A stretch of 64,000 nt of DNA, from NCBI GenBank assembly GCA_965221855.1, contig CBDCSV010000006.1:186001-250000 (forward strand), read 5' to 3'. Positions 16,827 to 24,987 of this stretch are shown piece by piece. Each line of letters starts with the position of its first letter. Position 1 is the first letter of the stretch. Made by a program: the position numbers and the translations under genes. The notes below the pieces were generated by a model. It did not search any database. It worked only from the letters and a program-made list of their open reading frames with translations, and was not told the DNA's origin. Source of the stretch: JAJDXO01 sp965221855. GTDB lineage: Bacteria; Pseudomonadota; Alphaproteobacteria; Rhodospirillales; UBA2165.

Positions 16827-18416
16827 TCAGGCCGAGATCGCCGCGGGCGCAGTCTTCTTCTGCTTCACCAGCAGTTTGTTGAGGGCGTTGATATAGGCCT
16901 TGGCCGACGCGACCACCGTATCGGTGTCGGCGCTCTGGCCGTTGACCGTCTTGCCCTTTTCCTCGAGCCGCACGGTCACCTCGGCCTGGGCTTCGGTGCC
17001 CTCGGTGACCGCATGCACCTGATAGAGCTGCAGGTGGGGATCTTCGCCGGTCAACGCCTTGATAGCCTTGAAAACCGCGTCGATCGGCCCGTCGCCGGTC
17101 GATTGGGCGGATTTCACCTCGCCGTCGATATCGAGGGACAGATCGGCCTTGGGCGGCGTGTGTACGGTACCGCACAAAACCTCCAGCGACGCCAGTTTGA
17201 TCCGGTCGTTGGTGCGCACCACGGTCTCGTCCACGAGCGCGATGATATCCTCGTCGAACACGTCCTTCTTGAGGTCGGCCAAATTCTTGAACCGCTTGAA
17301 CGCATCCTCCATCGCATTGTCGCCGATGTCGTAGCCCATCTCCTTCAGCTTCTCCCTGAAGGCGTGGCGGCCCGAATGTTTGCCGAGAACCAATTTCGAT
17401 TCGGTGAGCCCGACGGACTCCGGCGTCATGATTTCGTAGGTGCGGGCGTTCTTCAGCATGCCGTCCTGGTGAATACCGGACTCATGGGCGAACGCATTGG
17501 CGCCGACGATGGCCTTGTTGGGCTGGACGGTGAAACCGGTCACCGTGGAGACCAGCCGCGAGGCCTTGGTGATGTTCTCGGTGACGATCCGGGGCGTGTA
17601 GGGCATGAGGTCCGCCCGGGTCCGGAGCGCCATGACGATCTCCTCCATCGCCGCGTTGCCGGCCCGCTCGCCGAGCCCGTTGATGGTGCATTCGATCTGG
17701 CGGGCGCCGGCCTTCACCGCCGCCAGGGAATTGGCCACCGCCAATCCCAGATCGTTGTGGCAGTGCACGCTGAGGATCGCCTTGTCCATGTTGGGGACCC
17801 GGTCCCGCAGCATGGTGATGATCGCCGCGAACTCGTCGGGGAGCGCATAGCCCACCGTGTCCGGAATATTGATCGTGGCGGCGCCCGCATCGATGGCCGC
17901 CTCGACACACCGGCACATGAAGTCGTGCTCGGTGCGCGAGCCGTCCTCGCACGACCATTCGACATCGTCGGTAAGGTTGCGGGCGTGGGTCACGCTGTCG
18001 ATCACCGCCTGATAGACGTCGTCCGGCTCCATCTGCAGCTTGTACTTCATATGGAGCGGACTGGTCGAAATGAAGGTATGGATCCTGGGCCGGGCGGCGG
18101 GCTTCACCGCCTCGCCGGCCCGCTCGATATCCGCCCTGCCGGCGCGGGCCAGACCGCAGACGCCGGAGTCCTTGACCACCTTGGCGATCTCGTTGACCGC
18201 CTCGAAGTCGCCCTCGGAAGCGATCGGGAAACCGGCCTCGATCACGTCGACGCCCATCCCCTCCAGCACCTCGGCGATGCGGAGCTTTTCGGACAGGTTC
18301 ATGGAGGCGCCCGGCGACTGCTCGCCGTCGCGCATGGTGGTGTCGAATATGATGATGCGCTCCGGGTCCGTGGCGGACTCGGGCGAATCTGTCGTTGTTT
18401 CGTTGGCGTTTGTCAT
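16827..18416 (-). CDS. leuA: 2-isopropylmalate synthase
   Basis: A 529-residue LeuA that condenses acetyl-CoA with 2-oxoisovalerate in the first committed step of leucine synthesis. The HMGL-like TIM barrel has IIIFDTTMRDGEQSPG near the N-terminus and the metal site SVHCHNDLGLA. The C-terminal regulatory domain (about 395-525), which binds leucine for feedback inhibition, is complete. The normal length fits the long bacterial type. It stands alone, about 0.7 kb downstream of ilvC on the same strand. The leucine-rich small ORF at 18500-18631 may be its leader. Confidence 0.97.
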   Translation of the reverse strand: MTNANETTTDSPESATDPERIIIFDTTMRDGEQSPGASMNLSEKLRIAEVLEGMGVDVIEAGFPIASEGDFEAVNEIAKVVKDSGVCGLARAGRADIERAGEAVKPAARPRIHTFISTSPLHMKYKLQMEPDDVYQAVIDSVTHARNLTDDVEWSCEDGSRTEHDFMCRCVEAAIDAGAATINIPDTVGYALPDEFAAIITMLRDRVPNMDKAILSVHCHNDLGLAVANSLAAVKAGARQIECTINGLGERAGNAAMEEIVMALRTRADLMPYTPRIVTENITKASRLVSTVTGFTVQPNKAIVGANAFAHESGIHQDGMLKNARTYEIMTPESVGLTESKLVLGKHSGRHAFREKLKEMGYDIGDNAMEDAFKRFKNLADLKKDVFDEDIIALVDETVVRTNDRIKLASLEVLCGTVHTPPKADLSLDIDGEVKSAQSTGDGPIDAVFKAIKALTGEDPHLQLYQVHAVTEGTEAQAEVTVRLEEKGKTVNGQSADTDTVVASAKAYINALNKLLVKQKKTAPAAISA

Positions 18417-18499
18417 CTCACTGGACCATTTGAAAATTTCTGATTGCGACCGGAAAGCTTCTCTCCCCCGAACGTCCGCCAGTTAGGTGACGAGACCGC

Positions 18500-18631
18500 T
18501 CAGGGGCGGATAAGTCGCAGGGCCAGGAGGAGGCCGAGACCGGAGATGGCGATGGGGGAAAGCGCGCGCAGGGACCCGCCGGGCAATTGCCCGATGGCCG
18601 GATCGTTCATGTGCTCGCGCGAGCGGTTCAT
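18500..18631 (-). CDS. Small leucine-rich ORF ahead of leuA (candidate leader peptide)
   Basis: A 43-codon ORF starts at 18631 with GGAG seven bases upstream and ends 83 bases before leuA. Its last part reads GLGLLLALRLIRP, six leucines in eleven residues, encoded by CTC, CTG and CTT. Leader peptides with runs of the regulated amino acid precede leu operons in several proteobacteria. TCCGCC in its final codons can pair with GGCGGA shortly after its stop, and TGCGAC in the Leu codons can pair with GTCGCA just upstream of leuA. No hairpin with a T run is visible, so classical attenuation is not proven. It could equally be a small membrane protein or not be translated. Confidence 0.35.
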   Translation of the reverse strand: MNRSREHMNDPAIGQLPGGSLRALSPIAISGLGLLLALRLIRP

Positions 18632-18867
18632 GGTCGTCTCCGTACGCGGGGATTCCCGCGAAAAGCGCCGAAATAGCACATTCAGGCCCCTAAATTGTCC
18701 TGTTTGGGCCATAAGTCAACAATAATCGCCAGAAACCAAAGAGAGACTGAAGAGAAACCAAGGAATTGTTGCCGGCACGGAAAGCGGACGCGCCGGGGGA
18801 TCGAGAGGCCGGCGGCAGGCGGCGGACGCGCCGGGGGAGTGAGAAGCGGTGGTAGCATGAAATGTTT

Positions 18868-18991
18868 GCGTCATGGCCGGGCAAGGGCCCGGCCATCCAC
18901 GTGTGGCGCCTATCCCCAAAGCGTGGATGCCCGTGTCAAAGCTTGTGCTCCGGCCGGCGAAGCCGGTCCGGTGGGCACGGGCATGACGCTC
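18868..18991. repeat. Palindromic intergenic repeat (REP/BIME-like)
   Basis: The ends are inverted copies: GCGTCATGGCCGGG on the left and CGGGCATGACGCT on the right. Inside are CATCCACG and its inverse CGTGGATG. The left end also forms a perfect ten-base hairpin (ATGGCCGGGC, loop AAGG, GCCCGGCCAT, 18873-18896), and the right part holds CCGGC-GAA-GCCGG. This nested layout and the 'GTCATGGCCGGG' core resemble dispersed palindromic elements common between genes in alphaproteobacteria. Whether it recurs in this genome cannot be seen here. Confidence 0.6.
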
Positions 18992-19028
18992 ACGTAGATG
19001 GAGTTGGGAGGCCTACCCCTCCCCTTTC

Positions 19029-19050
19029 CAGCCTTCGTAGCCGAAGGCTG
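19029..19050 (-). terminator. Hairpin downstream of ilvC, possible terminator
   Basis: A perfect nine-base stem (CAGCCTTCG, loop TAGC, CGAAGGCTG) lies about 80 bases after the ilvC stop. Outer C-rich and G-rich arms (CCCCTCC near 19017, GGAGGGG near 19070) could extend it. No T run follows on the minus strand, so it is a processing or Rho-assisted end at best. Confidence 0.35.
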
Positions 19051-19127
19051 ATTCGGCGGAACAGGCCAAGGAGGGGGGAATGTCGGCCCGGGCCGGAAAC
19101 AAACTTCATCCGCCCCGGGGACGCCGC

Positions 19128-20147
19128 CTAATTTTTCGTCTTGTCCACCAGGGCGTTTTCGGTGATCCACGGCATCATGGAGCGCAGCTTCTCGCCCACC
19201 TCCTCGATGTGGTGGGCCTGGGAGGCCTTGCGCATGGCCTTGAATCGGGGCGAGCCGACCTTGCTCTCCAGCATCCACTCCTTGACGAACTTGCCGGACT
19301 GAATGTCGTCGAGCACGTCCTTCATCCGCGCCTTGGTGTCCGCGTCGACGATCCTGGGCCCGGAGAGGTAGTCCCCGTATTCGGCGGTGTTGGAGATGGA
19401 ATAGCGCATGTTGGCGATGCCGCCCTGATAGATCAGGTCGACGATCAGCTTGACCTCGTGCAGGCATTCGAAATACGCCATCTCGGGCGAATAACCGGCC
19501 TCGACCAGGGTCTCGTAGCCGGCCTGGATGAGGCTGGTGAGCCCGCCGCAGAGCACCGTCTGCTCGCCGAACAGGTCGGTTTCGCACTCCTCCTTGAAGG
19601 TGGTCTCGATGATCCCCGAGCGGCCGCCGCCGATGGCCGAACCGTAGGACAGGGCGACATCGAGGGCCGCGCCCGAGACGTCCTGGTGGACGGCGACCAG
19701 GCACGGCACGCCGGCGCCGCGGGCGAACTCCGAGCGCACCGTATGGCCCGGGCCCTTGGGTGCGATCATGAAGACGTCGATATCGTCCGGCGGCTCGATG
19801 AGGCCGAAGTGGACGCTGAGCCCGTGGGCAAACGCGATGGCCGCGCCCGGTTTGATGTGGCCCTGAAGCTCGTTGTAGTAGAGGTCCTGCTGGGTCTCGT
19901 CGGGGGCCAGGATCATGGTGACGTCGGCCCACTCGACCGCCTCGGTGGGCGTCATCACGGGCAGGTTCTCGGCTTCCGCCTTGGCGATGGAGCCCGAGCC
20001 CTGGCGCAGCGCCACGGCCACTTCCTTGACGCCGGAATCCCGGAGGTTGAGGGCGTGGGCGTGGCCCTGGCTGCCATAGCCGATGATCGCGACCTTCTTG
20101 GTCTTGATCAGATTGATATCGGCGTCACGGTCATAATATACGCGCAT
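19128..20147 (-). CDS. ilvC: Ketol-acid reductoisomerase
   Basis: A 339-residue class I KARI that isomerises and reduces acetolactate or acetohydroxybutyrate with NADPH and Mg2+. The N-terminal Rossmann motif is AIIGYGSQGHAHALNL, and the cofactor-specificity loop follows (ALRQGSGS). The metal-binding region includes APKGPGHTVRSE and the later ETDLFGEQ with catalytic acidic residues. GGGGAAG precedes the ATG. It follows ilvN by 28 bases, so ilvB-ilvN-ilvC form the branched-chain operon. Confidence 0.98.
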   Translation of the reverse strand: MRVYYDRDADINLIKTKKVAIIGYGSQGHAHALNLRDSGVKEVAVALRQGSGSIAKAEAENLPVMTPTEAVEWADVTMILAPDETQQDLYYNELQGHIKPGAAIAFAHGLSVHFGLIEPPDDIDVFMIAPKGPGHTVRSEFARGAGVPCLVAVHQDVSGAALDVALSYGSAIGGGRSGIIETTFKEECETDLFGEQTVLCGGLTSLIQAGYETLVEAGYSPEMAYFECLHEVKLIVDLIYQGGIANMRYSISNTAEYGDYLSGPRIVDADTKARMKDVLDDIQSGKFVKEWMLESKVGSPRFKAMRKASQAHHIEEVGEKLRSMMPWITENALVDKTKN

Positions 20148-20175
20148 GATCTTCCCCAGTTACATGTCCTGCCAG

Positions 20176-20733
20176 TTACATATCCCGACTGCCGCGGGCG
20201 ATGGCGACCACGCCGGTCCGCGACACGTCCACGAGCCCCAGCGGCTCCATGAGTTCGATGAAGGCGTCCAGTTTGCCGGTATCGCCGACGATCTCGAAAA
20301 CGAAGGAACTGTTCGTGCTGTCCACGACGTGGGCCCGGAATATATCGGCAATGCGCAGCGATTCAACCCGCCTCTCGCCCTTGCCCTTCACCTTGACCAG
20401 CGCGAGTTCCCTGGACACCGACGGCCCCTCGACGGTCAGGTCGGCGACCCGGTGCACCGGCACCAGGCGCTCGAGCTGCGCCCGGATCTGCTCGATGATC
20501 ATCGGCGTGCCGTTGGTGACGATGGTGATCTTGGACCGGTGCGCGTCCTGGTCGACCTCGGACACGGTGAGGCTCTCGATATTGTAGCCCCGGCCCGAAA
20601 ACAGACCGACCACCCGGGCCAGCACGCCGGCCTCGTTGTCGACCAGCACCGAAAAGGTGTGCTCCTGAATTGCGTCCTTGGCCGCGGCCAGCTCCCGCTT
20701 GGTCGCCGCCTTCCTTGGTTTTCTCGCTGCCAC
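20176..20733 (-). CDS. ilvN: Acetolactate synthase small (regulatory) subunit
   Basis: A 185-residue IlvN/IlvH-type protein. An N-terminal ACT domain (about 25-100) contains FSVLVDNEAGVLARVVGLF and NIESLTVS; a second ACT-like domain follows. It stimulates the catalytic subunit and confers feedback inhibition by valine. The basic N-terminal tail (MAARKPRKAATKRE) is longer than usual. A short tandem duplication lies at the stop codon (20158-20185, CCAGTTACAT twice on the plus strand), giving two ATGTAA sequences in a row. The gene lies between ilvB and ilvC. Confidence 0.96.
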   Translation of the reverse strand: MAARKPRKAATKRELAAAKDAIQEHTFSVLVDNEAGVLARVVGLFSGRGYNIESLTVSEVDQDAHRSKITIVTNGTPMIIEQIRAQLERLVPVHRVADLTVEGPSVSRELALVKVKGKGERRVESLRIADIFRAHVVDSTNSSFVFEIVGDTGKLDAFIELMEPLGLVDVSRTGVVAIARGSRDM

Positions 20734-20792
20734 GTTTTCCTCGCTTTACACCGGTCCCGGCCGGCGGAACGCCGCCGGTGTGACTTAGACGT

Positions 20793-22559
20793 CTAGGCCA
20801 GGGATGCCATCGCCAGGTCGTCGTCGTCGACCTCGGCGCGCTGGTTGGGCCCCAGCACGATGTCATAGTGAGCGGCGCCCGCCGGGATCATCGGATAGAC
20901 GCTCTCGAACCGGTCGACGGCCATATTCAGGAAGCACGGGCCCTCGCTCTCCAGCATGGCGATGATGGCGTCGTCCACCTCGTCGGGATGGGAGGCGGTC
21001 AATGCCTCGAACCCGAACGCTTCGGCCAGCTTGACGTAATCGGGCGACCCGCTCAAATCGCACTCGGACTCGAGATTGCCGTGGAACAGTTCCTGCCACT
21101 GGCGGATCATCCCCAGCACCTTGTTGTTCAGGTTGAGGATCTTCACCGGCAGCCGGTAGTTGGCGATGGTCGCCATCTCCTGGATGTTCATCAGCAGCGA
21201 GCCTTCGGACGTGACGCAGACCACCTTGGAATTGGGGTTGCCCTTCTGCACCCCCATGGCCGCCGGGACGCCGTAGCCCATGGTGCCGAGCCCGCCCGAG
21301 GTCATCCACCGGTTGGGCTGCTCGAAGTGGAGGTGCTGGGCCGCCCACATCTGGTGCTGCCCCACGTCGGTGGTGACGTGGATGTCCATTCCCCGGGTCA
21401 ATTCGTTGAGCCGGGACAGGGCGAATTGCGGCTTGATGATATCGGGGCCCTGGTCGAACCCGTAGGAGTCCTTGGCCCGCCAGCGGTCGATCCGCGCCCA
21501 CCATTTCTTCAGCGCCGCCTTATCGGTCTTGAGCTTCTTCTCTTTCCACACCTTCAGCATGTCGCGGAGCACCGAGGTGCAGTCGCCGATGATCGGCACC
21601 TCGACGGCGATGTTCTTGTTGATCGACGACGGATCGATGTCCACGTGCACCTTCCTGGACTTGGGCGAGAACTCGGCGGTGTTGCCGGTCACCCGGTCGT
21701 CGAACCGGGCGCCGATGTTCACCATCACGTCGCAATGGTACATGGCCATGTTGGCTTCCAGGCTGCCGTGCATTCCGGGCATGCCGAGGAACTGCGCCCG
21801 CGACGCCGGGTAGGCGCCGAGACCCATCAGGGTCAGGGTGCAGGGATAGCCGGTCATGTCGACCAGATCGGTCAGCAGCTTGGAGGCCCGGGGGCCGGAA
21901 TTGATCACCCCGCCGCCGGCATAGATGATCGGCTTCTTGGCCGATGCCATCAGTTCGACGGCTTCTTCGATGGCCTTCCTGTCGCCCCTGATCTGCGGCC
22001 TGTAGGTCTGCTTGATTTCGATCTCGTCGGGACCGACATAGGCGCCCTCGCCGAGAATGACGTCCTTCGGGATGTCGACCAGCACGGGGCCCGGGCGGCC
22101 GGTGGTCGCCACATGAAAAGCCTCGTGCATGATCCGCGCCAGATCGTCGGTGCTCTTGACCAGGTAGTTGTGCTTCGTCGCCGGCCGGGTGATGCCCGTC
22201 GTGTCGGCTTCCTGGAAGGCGTCGTTGCCGATCAGGTGAGAGGTGACCTGGCCGGTCAGGCAGACGACCGGGACCGAATCCATCAGCGCGTCGACCAGGC
22301 CGGTGACCGTGTTGGTGGCGCCGGGACCGGAGGTCGCGAGCACGACGCCCACCTTGCCGGTGGAGCGGGCATAGCCCTCGGCCGCATGCACGCCGCCCTG
22401 CTCGTGGGCGACGAGAATGTGTTCGGTCCGGTTCTGCTGGCCGATCTTCTCGTAGAGCGGCAGGGTCACGCCCCCCGGATAGCCGAAGACGACGTCGACG
22501 TCCTGGTCGGCTAGGACTTTCAAGATGATTTCGCCACCGATCATGCGTCGCGTGCTCAT
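20793..22559 (-). CDS. ilvB: Acetolactate synthase large (catalytic) subunit
   Basis: A 588-residue thiamine-diphosphate enzyme. The N-terminal domain has FGYPGGVTLPLYEKI and VAHEQGGVHAAEGYAR with the catalytic Glu. The central FAD-binding domain and the C-terminal ThDP domain (GLGTMGYGVPAAMG, NNKVLGMIRQWQ) are intact. The ATG at 22559 was chosen over an upstream frame extension because of GAGGAG seven bases before it and because family-like sequence starts there. It makes acetolactate from two pyruvates, or acetohydroxybutyrate, and heads the ilvBNC operon. The 184-base upstream gap shows no branched-chain leader peptide. Confidence 0.97.
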   Translation of the reverse strand: MSTRRMIGGEIILKVLADQDVDVVFGYPGGVTLPLYEKIGQQNRTEHILVAHEQGGVHAAEGYARSTGKVGVVLATSGPGATNTVTGLVDALMDSVPVVCLTGQVTSHLIGNDAFQEADTTGITRPATKHNYLVKSTDDLARIMHEAFHVATTGRPGPVLVDIPKDVILGEGAYVGPDEIEIKQTYRPQIRGDRKAIEEAVELMASAKKPIIYAGGGVINSGPRASKLLTDLVDMTGYPCTLTLMGLGAYPASRAQFLGMPGMHGSLEANMAMYHCDVMVNIGARFDDRVTGNTAEFSPKSRKVHVDIDPSSINKNIAVEVPIIGDCTSVLRDMLKVWKEKKLKTDKAALKKWWARIDRWRAKDSYGFDQGPDIIKPQFALSRLNELTRGMDIHVTTDVGQHQMWAAQHLHFEQPNRWMTSGGLGTMGYGVPAAMGVQKGNPNSKVVCVTSEGSLLMNIQEMATIANYRLPVKILNLNNKVLGMIRQWQELFHGNLESECDLSGSPDYVKLAEAFGFEALTASHPDEVDDAIIAMLESEGPCFLNMAVDRFESVYPMIPAGAAHYDIVLGPNQRAEVDDDDLAMASLA

Positions 22560-22743
22560 GGTGCTTCTCCTCGACCCGGCCTTCGTACGGGGCCTGCGGG
22601 CGCTTTTCGTTATCCCAGTTTTGCGGTCCGTGCGGAGCCGGATTTTGCAACGCAACAGACCAGAAACAAAGCGCGCCGACGGCACGGCAAAAGCCAGCCG
22701 GCGGCGCAACGGAGGCGGAAATTAGGGCTTCATCGTTGCGTCG

Positions 22744-23673
22744 TCAACACGTTTTTTCGAATTTTCGAAAAGATTTTTCCTGGAAACTTTCCGAATATTG
22801 CTCAAAAATGGTCAAATCCGCAGAAATCTGATGATTCAGCCAGGTCAGTTGCCGCTTGGCGTAGTTCCGGGTGGCCTGCTGGAGGCTCCTTAGCGCCTCT
22901 TCCCGGCTCGCTTCACCGTCTATATGGCGAAGCAAATCGGGCACACCCAATGCCTTCATGGCGGGCAGCTCCGGGTCAAGGTTCATTTCGGCGAGCGCCG
23001 CCACCTCGTCGAGCGCGCCTTCCTCCAGCATCGCTTCCGCGCGCCCGTCGCAGGCGGCATACAGATGGTCCCGATCGGGCTTGAGCGCGATGACGAAGAA
23101 CCGGGCATCGAGGGGCGGCCCCGGAGCCCCGGCCTGCCATTCCGACAGGGGCCGCCCGGATGAAAGATAGACCTCGTAGGCGCGCATCATCCGCTGCGGG
23201 TCCGAAGGCCGGATGCGGGCGGCCGTTGCCGGATCCACATCCGCCAGAAGCCTGTGATAGGCCTCCGGGCCGATTTCCGAGAATTTCACCCGCGCCGCCT
23301 CGCGGCATTCTTCGGCGACGTCGGGGATATGGCTCAGGCCCTCCATCAGGGCGCGGATGTAGAGGCCGGTGCCGCCGACGATGACGGGAAGTTTGTTCGC
23401 CCCCCGGGCCGCCTCGATCTCGGGGACGGCCAGTTGGAGCCATCGGCCGGCCGAGCAGACCTCGGCGGCGCTCAGCACGCCATAAAGTTTGTGGGGCGCC
23501 GACGCCTCGTCCGCCGCGCTCGGCCGCGCGGTCAGGACCCGCAGCTCTTCATAAACCTGCATGGAATCGGCGTTGATGACCACGCCGCCGAACTCCCGGG
23601 CGATGTCCATGGCGAGGGACGACTTGCCGGACGCCGTCGGCCCGAAGACGACGATGACGGGGGCGCCCGTCAT
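22744..23673 (-). CDS. miaA: tRNA dimethylallyltransferase
   Basis: A 309-residue MiaA that adds a dimethylallyl group to A37 of tRNAs reading codons starting with U. The P-loop is GPTASGKS (11-18), followed by NADSMQVYEEL and GGTGLYIRAL; a C-terminal RNA-binding part includes QATRNYAKRQLTWL. The ATG at 23673 lies four bases after the DUF1015 stop. The C-terminus after QISADL is not conserved. It is a housekeeping gene. Confidence 0.96.
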   Translation of the reverse strand: MTGAPVIVVFGPTASGKSSLAMDIAREFGGVVINADSMQVYEELRVLTARPSAADEASAPHKLYGVLSAAEVCSAGRWLQLAVPEIEAARGANKLPVIVGGTGLYIRALMEGLSHIPDVAEECREAARVKFSEIGPEAYHRLLADVDPATAARIRPSDPQRMMRAYEVYLSSGRPLSEWQAGAPGPPLDARFFVIALKPDRDHLYAACDGRAEAMLEEGALDEVAALAEMNLDPELPAMKALGVPDLLRHIDGEASREEALRSLQQATRNYAKRQLTWLNHQISADLTIFEQYSESFQEKSFRKFEKTC

Positions 23674-23677
23674 GGAC

Positions 23678-24913
23678 CTAGTCCAGCACGAGCGACACCA
23701 TGCCGTCGGCGAGCTTGGGCTCGAACCAGGTGATCTTGGGCGGCATGTCGGCTTGCGCGTCGGCCACGGCCATGAGCTCGGCGACGCTGATCGGGTAGTA
23801 GGCGAAGGCGGCGTCCCACTCGCCCGAGTCGACCCGGCGCTCCAGTTCCTCCATGCCCCTGGCACCGCCGACGAAATCGATGCGGGGGTCGGACCGCTGA
23901 TCGGTGATGCCGAGGATGGGATCGATGACCCGGGCATTGAACAGACTGACATCGAGACGGTCTTCGGCGGGCGCGTCGGCGGCCACGTCGTCCTTGGGCG
24001 TCAGGCTGTACCAATTTACCGCCAGATACATGCCGTAGGTCCGGCGGGCGGCCGGTTTCGCGGGGGTGTCCCGCTTTTCGACAGTGAACTCGCCTTCGAG
24101 TGCGGCCAAGAACGCATCCACACTCAAGCCGTTCAGCCCCTTGACCACCCGGTTGTAGTCGATGATCTGCACCTCGCTCGCCGGGAAGCTGACGATCAGA
24201 AACCGGTCCCAGGGCCCCGCGCCGTGTTTGGCCCGCCGGGACGCCGCGACCCGGGACGCCGCCGCCGAGCGATGGTGCCCGTCGGCGATATAGATCACGC
24301 CGATATCCTGGAACGCCCCGGTAATCCGGCCGATCAAATCATCCTCGGAGACCACCCAGAGGGTATGGTCGGCCCGGCCCACATTGGTCACCGCATAGGC
24401 CGGCGGCGTTGCGGTGACCGAGGCGACGACATCGGCCAATTCCCGGTTATCGGCATGGGTGGTGAACACCGGCCCGGTGTGCGCGTTGACCGCTTCGATC
24501 TGCTTCACCCGGTCGGTTTCCTTGTCGGGCCGGGTGGTTTCATGGCGGCGGATGAGGTTGGTCTCGTAGGCCTCCATGGACCCGGCCGCGGCGATGCCGG
24601 TCTGGACGTGGCCGTCCATCGCCACCCGGTAGATGTAGTAGCCCGGTTTTTCGTCCCGGACCATCACCCCGTCCGCGACCATCCTGGCCATGTTCTCGCC
24701 GCCCTTGGCATAGACTGCATCCGAGTAAACGTCCGCGCCCTCGGGCAGATCGATTTCGGGCCTGGAAATGTGAAGAAAGCTCAGCGGGTTGCCGGCGGCC
24801 ATCTCCCGCGCCTCGGCGCTCGACATCACGTCGTAGGGCGGCGCGGCGATTGACTGGGCCTTGTCCGCAACGGGACGAAGCCCCCGAAAGGGTTGGACGA
24901 GCGGTTCCGGCAC
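23678..24913 (-). CDS. DUF1015 / SerK-like protein
   Basis: A 411-residue DUF1015-family protein of full length (start GTG at 24913, AGGA upstream). Diagnostic segments are PFRGLRPV, AAPPYDVM, LSFLHISRPEI, YIADGHHRSAAA (the ParB/sulfiredoxin-like nucleotide-handling motif) and DQRSDPRIDFVGG. One archaeal relative is an ADP-dependent free serine kinase (SerK). In proteobacteria the genes often accompany serine or phosphoglycerate metabolism, but here the neighbour is miaA, so the role stays open. Confidence 0.85.
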   Translation of the reverse strand: MPEPLVQPFRGLRPVADKAQSIAAPPYDVMSSAEAREMAAGNPLSFLHISRPEIDLPEGADVYSDAVYAKGGENMARMVADGVMVRDEKPGYYIYRVAMDGHVQTGIAAAGSMEAYETNLIRRHETTRPDKETDRVKQIEAVNAHTGPVFTTHADNRELADVVASVTATPPAYAVTNVGRADHTLWVVSEDDLIGRITGAFQDIGVIYIADGHHRSAAASRVAASRRAKHGAGPWDRFLIVSFPASEVQIIDYNRVVKGLNGLSVDAFLAALEGEFTVEKRDTPAKPAARRTYGMYLAVNWYSLTPKDDVAADAPAEDRLDVSLFNARVIDPILGITDQRSDPRIDFVGGARGMEELERRVDSGEWDAAFAYYPISVAELMAVADAQADMPPKITWFEPKLADGMVSLVLD

Positions 24914-24987
24914 CTTGGGTTCCTACGGTAGTTTCATGTGTTTGACGGAGCGTTGTTCATATCGCGGGCGGCCGCGAAACGGGAGGC

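Larger units (their letters stand above)
18632..19127. other. Intergenic region between ilvC and leuA, no credible gene
   Basis: This 496-base stretch has no reading frame that looks like a protein; short frames present are in repeat sequence. It contains a 17-base direct repeat (GCGGACGCGCCGGGGGA, near 18784 and 18824), the palindromic element at 18868-18991 and a hairpin at 19029-19050. The ilvC transcript should end here and the leuA transcript should begin here. I could not identify a promoter with confidence. Confidence 0.6.

Noticed and set aside
18690..18919. Short minus-strand frames of 67-68 codons
   Set aside because: They lie in repeat-rich intergenic sequence, overlap each other in different frames and have no ribosome site.
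22560..22743. Branched-chain leader peptide or riboswitch ahead of ilvB
   Set aside because: No Ile/Val/Leu-rich short ORF and no recognisable riboswitch or terminator fold could be found.
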